DNA of 64,000 nt from AC-37 sp036386455 (GTDB lineage Bacteria > Actinomycetota > Thermoleophilia > Solirubrobacterales > Thermoleophilaceae), in NCBI GenBank assembly GCA_036386455.1, contig DASVVS010000033.1, forward strand, positions 29,483 through 93,482, written 5' to 3'. Both the position numbers and the translations under genes were made by a program. This document shows positions 8,825 to 15,410 of this stretch, one piece after another; the stretch's first letter is position 1, and each line of letters opens with the position of its first letter. The notes beneath the pieces are model-generated. The model ran no database searches. It saw only the letters and a list, made by a program, of their open reading frames with translations, and was not told the origin of the DNA.

Positions 8825-10801
8825 TCAGCTCGACACGAACTTCTTGCCCTCGGAGCGCTCGTCGGCGCCGCCGACCTGCTCCCCGCCGCCGTCCGCCGCG
8901 ACCTCCGCGGCGGCGACCAGCGGCTCGTGCTCGATCGGCTTGGCGCCGGGCCGCGAGGTGACCCGCTCGAGCCGGGCCAGGCCGGCGACGATCGCGCCCA
9001 CCAGGACGATCGCGATCAGCAGCACCACCAGGTAGCCACCGACCACGAGGCCGCCCGAGGCGCTGGGCTTCTGCTCGCGCTGGAGGAGCTCCTTGTCGTC
9101 GACGAACGTGCGCGTGAACGAGGCGGTGGCGGGCACGGCCTTGGCCGGGATCGCCTTGTCCTCGGGGAAGTAGACGGGCAGGCCGGCCACGTCGCTGCCG
9201 CGGTGCAGGCGCAGCGTCGTCTTCCAGGTGCCGTGCACCGGCAGCGGCTCCTGCGAGCGCCACACGCCGGGCGCGATCTCCTTCATCTGCGACACGACCG
9301 ACCGGCCCTCCTGGCCCTGCCAGGCGGTGATCAGGAACCAGTGCGCGTCGTCGGCGGCGTCCGGCGGGTTGAGCCGCGCGGTCACCTCCACCGCACGCTC
9401 CTGGCCGGGGATCACGTCGCGGAGCGTGATGTCCGCCCTCACCTCCGGCTCGTTCTTGGTGACCGGCACCGCGTAGGCGATCACGCCGATCACGGCAAGC
9501 GCCGCGAGCGGAGCCGCCCAGCGGGAGACCGGCGGGAGTCCCGGCTCCGCCGTCACGGCGCGCCCCGCTCGCGCTCCCAGGACCCCGGCACCGATGGCGG
9601 CGATCAGGCCGGCGATGACGGCCTCGGGCAGGAGCGTGGAAGGCCACTCCACGGTCCACCAGATGTAGGACCACGCCCACTCGGCGGCGAGGCCGACGGT
9701 GCCGACCAGGACCCCGGCGAGGACGCCGAAGCGCACGGTGCGCTCGGGCTTGACCATCAGGGCGGCGGCCTCGACCATCAGCGCCTCGACGATGTAGAGC
9801 GGGAAGTGCAGCGTGGTGTGGCCGAAGATCGGCCCGACCAGGAGGCTCAGGCCGCCGCGGACGAGGATGTAGAACCCGACCGCGAGCAGCGCCCCACCGC
9901 GCCCGAGGTGCACGCGGACGGCGGTCAGCGCGCCGGCGGCGGCGAGCATCAGCAGGATCGGGTGGTTGATCAGGCGGAACTGCGGGACCGCGTAGTCGAA
10001 CTCGCCCTGGAAGGTGGAGAGCGCGATGAGCAGGGCGCCCGCGAAGCCGACCACCTGGAGGCGGCGCAGGAACGACGCCGACTTGGTCGGGACCCTCTCG
10101 AGCGGCATCGCGCGGCGGCCCTCGATCAGGAGCACGAAGCCGCCGATCACGGTGAGCGCGGCGCCGCCGAAGAGCAGGAGGTGCGTCGGGCCCCAGAGCG
10201 TCACGTCCTGGCCGAAGACGCGGTGCCAGACGTCGTCGAGGGGGAACGCCGACAGGGCGACGGCGGAGCAGATCAGCATCAGCACGCCGCCGAGCGGGGC
10301 CTCCATGCCGCCCGGGAGGCGGACCGCGGCCTCGCTGGGCTTGCGGTCCGGCATCGCGCACGCGAGCGCCCCCGCGAGGAAGATCGTGCCGAGGCCGACC
10401 AGGATGAAGTAGTGGGAGGCGTTGGCGAACGGGCCCTCGTCACGCCCCGCGTCGATGTGCGTCGCGATGTCCCAGTACATGCCGAAGACCGCGATCAGCA
10501 GGCCACCGGCGTGGGTGGCGACCGGCACGGCGACCCACCCGGGCAGGCCGGTCACCCGCTCGCCGAAGGAGCCGAGGTTGCGAAGGAGCTGCACGCGGCC
10601 CTCGCGGTGGCCGACGATCACCCAGGCGGCGACGCCCGCGGCGACCATGCCGGCGATCGTGCCGATGATGATCTGGAGCCACTCGCCGCCGGCGGCGGAC
10701 GGGGCCTCGGCCGGGTCGCCGTGCGCAAAGGCATCGGTCCCGAGCGTGAGCGCGGCCACGGCCGCGAGTCCGGTCGCGAGGAGATATCTCCTGTGTCGCA
10801 T
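8825..10801 (-). CDS. Large polytopic membrane protein with extracytoplasmic YtkA-like domain
   Basis: Protein of 658 residues with a signal-like first segment and roughly 11 further hydrophobic segments up to residue 460. Next comes an extracytoplasmic beta-rich domain (about 465-590) with the pattern of YtkA-like domains (PGVWRSQEPLPVHGTWKTTL), a last membrane helix and an acidic tail. Conserved-looking charged residues occur in membrane loops, for example MYWDIATHID and DDVWHRVFGQD, whose Asp and His residues could bind metal. The ATG has GAGGGGG upstream, so unlike many neighbours it has a leader. It is divergent from the MerR-type regulator across a perfect operator-like palindrome. Function unknown; copper or other metal handling is a guess. 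Confidence 0.7.
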   Translation of the reverse strand: MRHRRYLLATGLAAVAALTLGTDAFAHGDPAEAPSAAGGEWLQIIIGTIAGMVAAGVAAWVIVGHREGRVQLLRNLGSFGERVTGLPGWVAVPVATHAGGLLIAVFGMYWDIATHIDAGRDEGPFANASHYFILVGLGTIFLAGALACAMPDRKPSEAAVRLPGGMEAPLGGVLMLICSAVALSAFPLDDVWHRVFGQDVTLWGPTHLLLFGGAALTVIGGFVLLIEGRRAMPLERVPTKSASFLRRLQVVGFAGALLIALSTFQGEFDYAVPQFRLINHPILLMLAAAGALTAVRVHLGRGGALLAVGFYILVRGGLSLLVGPIFGHTTLHFPLYIVEALMVEAAALMVKPERTVRFGVLAGVLVGTVGLAAEWAWSYIWWTVEWPSTLLPEAVIAGLIAAIGAGVLGARAGRAVTAEPGLPPVSRWAAPLAALAVIGVIAYAVPVTKNEPEVRADITLRDVIPGQERAVEVTARLNPPDAADDAHWFLITAWQGQEGRSVVSQMKEIAPGVWRSQEPLPVHGTWKTTLRLHRGSDVAGLPVYFPEDKAIPAKAVPATASFTRTFVDDKELLQREQKPSASGGLVVGGYLVVLLIAIVLVGAIVAGLARLERVTSRPGAKPIEHEPLVAAAEVAADGGGEQVGGADERSEGKKFVSS

Positions 10802-10853
10802 TCGTCGTCCCCCTCTTGCGGTGGTCGGTCAGCTTCGGGTTACATATACAAAT

Positions 10854-10873
10854 GTGACACCAAATGGTGTCAC
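10854..10873. promoter_or_regulatory. Perfect 20-bp palindrome, likely operator of the MerR-type regulator
   Basis: GTGACACCAAATGGTGTCAC has two perfect 9-base arms around a 2-base centre. It lies between the divergent membrane-protein gene and the MerR-type gene, covering the -35 position expected for the regulator promoter (-10 at 10886). Length and symmetry fit a dimeric regulator; autoregulation is inferred. Confidence 0.65.
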
Positions 10874-10885
10874 GTTGTTCTACGT

Positions 10886-10891
10886 AGTATC
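10886..10891 (+). promoter_or_regulatory. -10 box of the MerR-type regulator (TAGTAT)
   Basis: TAGTAT ends six bases before the GTG start at 10898. The palindrome at 10854-10873 lies where a -35 would be. Confidence 0.45.
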
Positions 10892-10897
10892 CGCGTC

Positions 10898-11731
10898 GTG
10901 GCCGAGGTAAACGGCGACCTGCTGACGATCGACGGGCTCGCGCAGCGGACGGGGCTGACCACCCGCAACATCCGCGCGTACCAGTCGCGCGGCCTCCTGC
11001 CGCCGCCCGAGGTGCGCGGCCGGACGGGCTACTACGGCGAGGAGCACGTGGCGCGGCTCGACCTCATCCGCGAGATGCAGGCCGACGGCTTCAACCTCAC
11101 CGCGATCAAGCGGCTGATCGACGGCTCCGAGGGCGAGTGGGAGGACATGCTCGGCTTCAAGCGCGCGGCGCTGGCGTGGGAGACGGAGGAGCCGGAGGTG
11201 ATCACGCTCGACGAGCTGGCCACGCGCTTCGGGGTCCAGCCCGACGACGACCCGGGGCCGCTCGAGCGCGCGATCCGGCTCGGCGTCGTCGTCCCGCTCG
11301 GCGGCGACCGCTTCGAGCTGCCGAGCCCCGCGCTGATCGCCGCCGGCGAGGAGGTCGTGGCGGCCGGCGTGCCGCTCGACACGACCATCGACGTCCTGAC
11401 GAAGATCGTGCGCCACACCGAGGCGGTGGCGCGGAGCTTCACGCAGCTCTTCCTGGACCACGTGCTGCGGCCCTTCCAGGCGCGCGGCGCTCCGCCGGAG
11501 GAGTGGCCGCAGGTGCGCGAGTCGATCGAGCGGCTCCGGCCCGTGGCGCGGCAGGCCGTGGCGGCGACCTTCGCGATCCAGATGACGGTGGCGGCCGAGG
11601 AGACATACGGCCGCGTGCTCGGGGGGGAGGGCTTCGAGGCCGGGCGGGGCGCCCACGCGGCGGCCTCCGAGTCGCGCTCCTCGCGCCGGCGCGTGCACTC
11701 CGGCCGGCGGCGGCGCGGAGCCGGGCGGTAG
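10898..11731 (+). CDS. MerR-family transcriptional regulator
   Basis: Regulator of 277 residues. The N-terminal winged helix-turn-helix (about 8-75) has the MerR pattern: IDGLAQRTGLTTRNIRAYQ, then GLLPPP, GYYGEEHVARL and the helix ending LTAIKRLID. The long C-terminal part is helical and has no recognised ligand domain or Cys metal site, so the inducer is unknown; it differs from metal-sensing MerR proteins, which keep Cys residues there. GTG start chosen because TAGTAT precedes it by six bases and the HTH begins right after. The stop shares one base with the GTG of the next gene, forming an operon of three genes. Confidence 0.85.
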   Translation: MAEVNGDLLTIDGLAQRTGLTTRNIRAYQSRGLLPPPEVRGRTGYYGEEHVARLDLIREMQADGFNLTAIKRLIDGSEGEWEDMLGFKRAALAWETEEPEVITLDELATRFGVQPDDDPGPLERAIRLGVVVPLGGDRFELPSPALIAAGEEVVAAGVPLDTTIDVLTKIVRHTEAVARSFTQLFLDHVLRPFQARGAPPEEWPQVRESIERLRPVARQAVAATFAIQMTVAAEETYGRVLGGEGFEAGRGAHAAASESRSSRRRVHSGRRRRGAGR

Positions 11732-12156
11732 TGGAGCCCGCAGCCCCGTTTCGCATCCGCCACCGCGCGGCGTTGACGGTCGTGCCGCCGGTGGCCGGTG
11801 TGGCCGCCGCGGTGCCGCTCTGGAACGCCCACGCGGAGCAGGAGTTCTTCCAGGTCGCGGCCGAGCTGATCGCCCTGGGCGGCGTGGCGCTCGCGATCCA
11901 GGGCCGCTTCTTCCGCCTGCGCCCGCACGTGACCGGCCACGCGGGCGACGCGTTCTCGATCGTGAACCTCGTGACGGTGCTCGTCTCGATCGGCGTAGGG
12001 CTGTTCTTCTCGCTCCGCCCGCTCGCATATGGTGAGGCCCGCACGCCGGACCTGCCGCTGGTGGCCGCCTCGCTGGCCACCGCCGTGGCCGCGTTCGCCG
12101 TGCTCGCGCTGTTCGGCAACCCGGGCGAGGTCGAGGAGGGGGACGAGGACGGATGA
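11731..12156 (+). CDS. Hypothetical four-helix membrane protein
   Basis: Small integral membrane protein of 141 residues with four hydrophobic segments (about 13-31, 38-55, 76-96, 107-127) and an acidic C-terminus ending EVEEGDEDG. Its GTG start uses the last base of the MerR-gene stop codon and its end overlaps the next gene by four bases (ATGA), so translation of the three genes is coupled. No family recognised. The coupling suggests a membrane partner of the coiled-coil protein encoded next. Confidence 0.7.
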   Translation: MEPAAPFRIRHRAALTVVPPVAGVAAAVPLWNAHAEQEFFQVAAELIALGGVALAIQGRFFRLRPHVTGHAGDAFSIVNLVTVLVSIGVGLFFSLRPLAYGEARTPDLPLVAASLATAVAAFAVLALFGNPGEVEEGDEDG

Positions 12157-12716
12157 ACCCGCTGGGACGAGTGATGGGGGTTCCGGCCGACGTGATCGGC
12201 GCGCTGCGCGTGCTGCCGCAGCTCGCGCGCGACATGACGGCGGTGCGCGAGTCGACGCGCCAGCTGCCGGAGATCAACGAGGCCACGAGCGAGATGGCGG
12301 TGAACACCCGCTCGCTGCCGGACGTGCTGGCCACGCTCGACGCCGTGGCCGCGGGCACCTCGGTGCTGGGGCCGATGGACGAGCGGATGCAGACCATCGA
12401 GAGCGCGATGCCGGTGCTCGTGGAGGTGCAGCGGCGGCTCGAGGCACTGCCGGAGACGATGGACCGGCTCGACGGCAACGTGACCCAGATGGCCGGCGTG
12501 CTCGAGCGGCTGCTCGTCTCGATGGACCAGCTGAACACGACGCTCGGGAACCTCGAGGGGTCGGTCGGGCCGCTCGGGCGGCTCGCGGGCAAGCTGCCGG
12601 GCGGGAGACGCGACCGCGACAGCGAGCCGGCAGCGGCCGCGGCTGCGGCCCCGCCGCCCGAGCCCTCCGCCCGCGCCTCCGACGCGCCGCCGTCGCCCGT
12701 CAACGGCGGCACTTAG
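12153..12716 (+). CDS. Hypothetical helical coiled-coil protein
   Basis: Protein of 187 residues that is almost entirely amphipathic helix, with heptad-like segments (ARDMTAVRESTRQLPEIN, MDERMQTIESAMPVLVEVQ, LPETMDRLDGNVTQMAGVL) and a disordered Ala/Pro tail from about 155. No signal peptide or membrane span. It overlaps the upstream membrane-protein gene by ATGA and is the third gene of the MerR operon. The patterned helices resemble those in chemoreceptor-like or Mce-associated proteins, but I cannot assign a family. Confidence 0.65.
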   Translation: MNPLGRVMGVPADVIGALRVLPQLARDMTAVRESTRQLPEINEATSEMAVNTRSLPDVLATLDAVAAGTSVLGPMDERMQTIESAMPVLVEVQRRLEALPETMDRLDGNVTQMAGVLERLLVSMDQLNTTLGNLEGSVGPLGRLAGKLPGGRRDRDSEPAAAAAAAPPPEPSARASDAPPSPVNGGT

Positions 12717-12731
12717 GGCGGTCCGGCCGCG

Positions 12732-12777
12732 ATCGTGATCCCTTTGGGGTGCTGGAGCCCCTCAAACGGATCACGAT
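12732..12777. repeat. 46-bp dispersed palindromic repeat, copy 1 (minus orientation)
   Basis: Begins ATCGTGATCC and ends GGATCACGAT, perfect 10-base arms, with a second imperfect inner stem (CTTTGGGG / CCCCTCAAAC). Its reverse complement matches the element at 48277-48322 at 38 of 46 positions with no gaps. It lies between two convergent genes and could also act as a bidirectional terminator. Confidence 0.8.
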
Positions 12778-12781
12778 GTGA

Positions 12782-14152
12782 TCAGGCCGCCGCCACCAGC
12801 TCCTCCATCCCCCGCTCCACGGCCGCCGCGGCGGCCGCCACGTCCGGCACCGCGTCGCGGTCGGCCAGCAGGCCGAAGTGCACGCCTCCGGCGTAGCTCA
12901 CGATGCCGATCGACAGCGCCTGGTTGCGCGGGTTGAGCGGCACCGCCGGGAAGACCTCGCAGAGCGGCACGCCCGCGAGGTAGAAGGTCTGCTGCGGGCC
13001 GGGCACGTTCGAGACCACGAGGTTGAAGATCCGCGGCCCGCTCATCGCGCGCACCGCGAGCGACGAGACGATCGGCGGAGCCAGGCCGGTCGCGCCGGCG
13101 ATCAGCGCGCCGGCGCGCACCTGGGCGGAGTCCTTCACGCGCGCCATCTCGGCCGAGATCAGGCGCACGCGCTCGAGCGGCTCGCCGCGCAGCGGCAGGT
13201 CGCAGAAGACCGTCGAGATCCGGTTGGCCACCTCGTTCCCCTCCCCCTCCGCCCGGATCGACACCGGCACGAGGGCCACGGCTCGGTCCGGCGCGTCCGG
13301 TCCCAGGAAGTCCGCGAGCGCGAGCGAGACGGCGCCGAGCAGGACGTCGTTCACGGTGGCGCCGGCGGCCTGGCGGATGGCCTTCACGTCGTCGAGCCGC
13401 GCGCGGGCGGTCGCGAACAGGCGGTCGGGGCCGATGGCGCGGTTGAGACGCGTGTCGGGCGCGGCCGGGCGCACGCGCGCGAGCTCCGCCACCACCGAGG
13501 CCGCCTCGCGCGCCTGCCGGGCCGCGACCCGCGGGTCGGTCGTGAACGCGCGCGAGAAGGTCTCGCGCGCGAGCCGGCGCGGCACTGCGAGCTGAGCCGC
13601 CGCGATCCGCGCGAGCTGCTCCGCCCGGGCGCGGCGGCCGGAGGCGGTGGCGGCCGGCTCGCCTGGGGCCGGCAGGTCGAGGCCCTCGGGCGTCGGGTCG
13701 AGCACGACCGTGCTCACGTCGACCGCCGCGATCCCGTCCACGAGCGCGTGGTGCATCTTCGCCACGATCGCCGTGCGCCCGCCCTCGAGCCCCTCCACCA
13801 CCACGAGCTGCCAGAGCGGCCGCGAGCGGTCGAGGCGCTCCGACAGCACGTGGCCGACCAGCTCGAGCAGCTCCGCCTCGCCGCCGGGCGAGGGCAGCGC
13901 AGCGCGCCTGACGTGCCGGGCGGGGTCGAAGGCGGGGTCGTCGATCCAGACCGGGTTCGCGAGCCCGAGCGGCGGCGACTCGAGCCGCATCCGGTAGCGC
14001 GGGATCAGGTGCAGCCTCTCCTCGAGACGGCGCACCACGGCCTCGCGCGTGACCTGGCCGTCGAACACCAGCAGGCCGCCGACGTGCATGTGCACCGGCC
14101 CGCGCTCGGCCTGGATGGCGGAGAGGTCGGACGGTGAGAGCGGCTCGGCCAC
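12782..14152 (-). CDS. WS/DGAT family O-acyltransferase (wax ester synthase / diacylglycerol acyltransferase)
   Basis: Enzyme of 456 residues that transfers acyl groups from acyl-CoA to diacylglycerol or fatty alcohols, forming triacylglycerol or wax esters. It begins with the family's PLSPSDLSAIQAE-type N-terminus and has the catalytic HHALVDG (HHxxxDG) at 134-140; the later FNLVVSNVPGP segment is also typical. GTG at 14152 gives the family length; longer starts would run into the divergent lipoprotein gene. The start codons of the two genes are 34 bases apart. Storage-lipid synthesis is common in actinobacteria. Confidence 0.92.
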   Translation of the reverse strand: MAEPLSPSDLSAIQAERGPVHMHVGGLLVFDGQVTREAVVRRLEERLHLIPRYRMRLESPPLGLANPVWIDDPAFDPARHVRRAALPSPGGEAELLELVGHVLSERLDRSRPLWQLVVVEGLEGGRTAIVAKMHHALVDGIAAVDVSTVVLDPTPEGLDLPAPGEPAATASGRRARAEQLARIAAAQLAVPRRLARETFSRAFTTDPRVAARQAREAASVVAELARVRPAAPDTRLNRAIGPDRLFATARARLDDVKAIRQAAGATVNDVLLGAVSLALADFLGPDAPDRAVALVPVSIRAEGEGNEVANRISTVFCDLPLRGEPLERVRLISAEMARVKDSAQVRAGALIAGATGLAPPIVSSLAVRAMSGPRIFNLVVSNVPGPQQTFYLAGVPLCEVFPAVPLNPRNQALSIGIVSYAGGVHFGLLADRDAVPDVAAAAAAVERGMEELVAAA

Positions 14153-14173
14153 CGCCCGGAGTCTCGCACTCGC

Positions 14174-14179
14174 TACGTT
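14174..14179 (+). promoter_or_regulatory. -10 box of the small lipoprotein gene (TACGTT)
   Basis: TACGTT ends seven bases before the ATG at 14187. The same hexamer is used before the beta-helix gene at 20306. Confidence 0.4.
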
Positions 14180-14186
14180 GCCGGAC

Positions 14187-14609
14187 ATGCGCGCTCCGGT
14201 TCTGGTCCTCGCCGTCGCCGCCCTCGTGGCGCTCGGCTGCGGCGACGACGGCGACGAGCCGGCCGACCGCAAGCCGGTCACGGCCGCGGCGTTCATCGAG
14301 TGCTTCGGGAAGGCCGGGTTCGAGGCCAAGCGGCCCGCCCCGCGCGAGGAGTCCGTGCTCGCGTTCCAGGCGCGGCGCGAGGGCTACAGGGTCGAGCCCG
14401 TGAACGTGTACGAGGGCGAGATGATCACGCCCGCGGCGTTCCTCGTCTTCTTCGAGAGCCCCGAGAAGGCGGCGGAGGCGATGAAGGAGCTGAAGGCGAC
14501 CTCGTACGGCGAGGTGGCGCCGGCCGTGCGCGGGCCCGCGGTGATCGGCTACGGGGACCGCGAGAACCGCGCGGCGGTGGGGCCGGCGATCGACGGCTGC
14601 GTCGGGTAG
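14187..14609 (+). CDS. Hypothetical small lipoprotein
   Basis: Exported protein of 140 residues. The signal peptide ends in the lipobox ALGC with Cys18 as the lipidated residue, followed by an Asp-rich linker and a compact alpha/beta domain with two more Cys (ECFGKAGF near the start and DGCVG at the very end), which probably form a disulfide. Start chosen because TACGTT precedes the ATG by seven bases and the signal peptide begins immediately. No family recognised. A strong hairpin follows the stop. Confidence 0.7.
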   Translation: MRAPVLVLAVAALVALGCGDDGDEPADRKPVTAAAFIECFGKAGFEAKRPAPREESVLAFQARREGYRVEPVNVYEGEMITPAAFLVFFESPEKAAEAMKELKATSYGEVAPAVRGPAVIGYGDRENRAAVGPAIDGCVG

Positions 14610-14635
14610 CCGGCCGCGCTGGGACGCGGCCGGCT
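14608..14635. terminator. Strong hairpin between convergent genes
   Basis: AGCCGGCCGCG (14608-14618) and CGCGGCCGGCT (14625-14635) are perfect 11-base arms around a 6-base loop. It starts within the lipoprotein stop codon and lies before the end of the convergent DUF4383 gene, so it can serve both directions. No T-run. Confidence 0.65.
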
Positions 14636-14649
14636 CCCGTTGCGTCCCG

Positions 14650-15264
14650 CTAGGTGCGCGTCGGCGGGACGGGGCCCTGGCCGGTCGCGCGCGCCGTCGT
14701 GCGGCCGGTGCCGGCGGTCACGCCGTTCGCGGCGGGCCGGCGCTCGACGCGGCCGCGGCCGTCCGCGGCGTCGTCGGCGCGGTCGGCCCCGGCGTGGCGG
14801 CCGATCGCCTTGTCGTCACCGGACGACATGAGCGCGCTGGCGATCGCCAGTGCGCTGATCGCGAGGTGCAGCAGGTTGTCCGCGGTGTTCGTCGGGATGA
14901 TCGCCAGCACGTCGCTGCCGTCGATGAAGCCGATCAGCGTGACGAGGCCGTAGACGATGCCGAACGTGAGCGCCGCCGCCTTGGCCGTCGCCCGCTTCTT
15001 GGAGAAGGCGAGCAGCACGAGGCCCGACGCGACGTGCACGACGTTGTGCCAGCCGTTCACGTCGAACAGGCCGAGCAGCGGATCGTCCTCCAGCTCCTTG
15101 CCGGTGACGAAGCTCGCGTTCGCGAGGAAGCCGATCAGTCCGACGAGCAGCAGCGTGCCGCCGAACAGGACGCAGTACCACTGCGCCGGCGTCCGCTTGT
15201 CGTGGTCCAGGTCCCTGCTTGTGGTGGGCTGCGCGCCTGCTGCGCGCGCTCCGGTTGCCGCCAT
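14650..15264 (-). CDS. DUF4383 membrane protein
   Basis: Protein of 204 residues with four hydrophobic segments (about 31-50, 73-91, 95-113, 125-143) and the family hallmark FDVNGWHNVVHVASGL around 67-82, in which Trp and His residues are conserved in DUF4383 proteins. A long disordered, charged tail rich in Gly, Arg, Ala and Thr follows. GGAGG six bases before the ATG is a clear ribosome-binding site. The molecular role of DUF4383 is not known. The 146 bases to the next, divergent gene carry that gene's promoter. Confidence 0.88.
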   Translation of the reverse strand: MAATGARAAGAQPTTSRDLDHDKRTPAQWYCVLFGGTLLLVGLIGFLANASFVTGKELEDDPLLGLFDVNGWHNVVHVASGLVLLAFSKKRATAKAAALTFGIVYGLVTLIGFIDGSDVLAIIPTNTADNLLHLAISALAIASALMSSGDDKAIGRHAGADRADDAADGRGRVERRPAANGVTAGTGRTTARATGQGPVPPTRT

Positions 15265-15370
15265 GGCGGTCCTCCAGTTGGGTCGAGGGGGGTGCCCGGA
15301 CGGGGCTACCGTGAAGGCCTGCGCGCCAAACAGGAATGGCGCGTGGGCGGCTGGCTCGACCTGGCGCGGT

Positions 15371-15399
15371 TTGCCAAACCCGGCAGCGGCGGTTAGCTT
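15371..15399 (+). promoter_or_regulatory. Promoter of the 742-residue membrane protein/GNAT operon
   Basis: TTGCCA (15371-15376), a 17-base spacer, then TAGCTT (15394-15399), which ends 11 bases before the ATG. This is one of the few complete -35/-10 pairs in the window. Confidence 0.6.
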
Positions 15400-15410
15400 G
15401 CACCTGCTCG

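Noticed and set aside
14605..14650. Hairpin at 14608 considered as a third copy of the dispersed 46-bp repeat
   Set aside because: Arms and length differ completely from ATCGTGATCC/GGATCACGAT; ordinary terminator-like hairpin.
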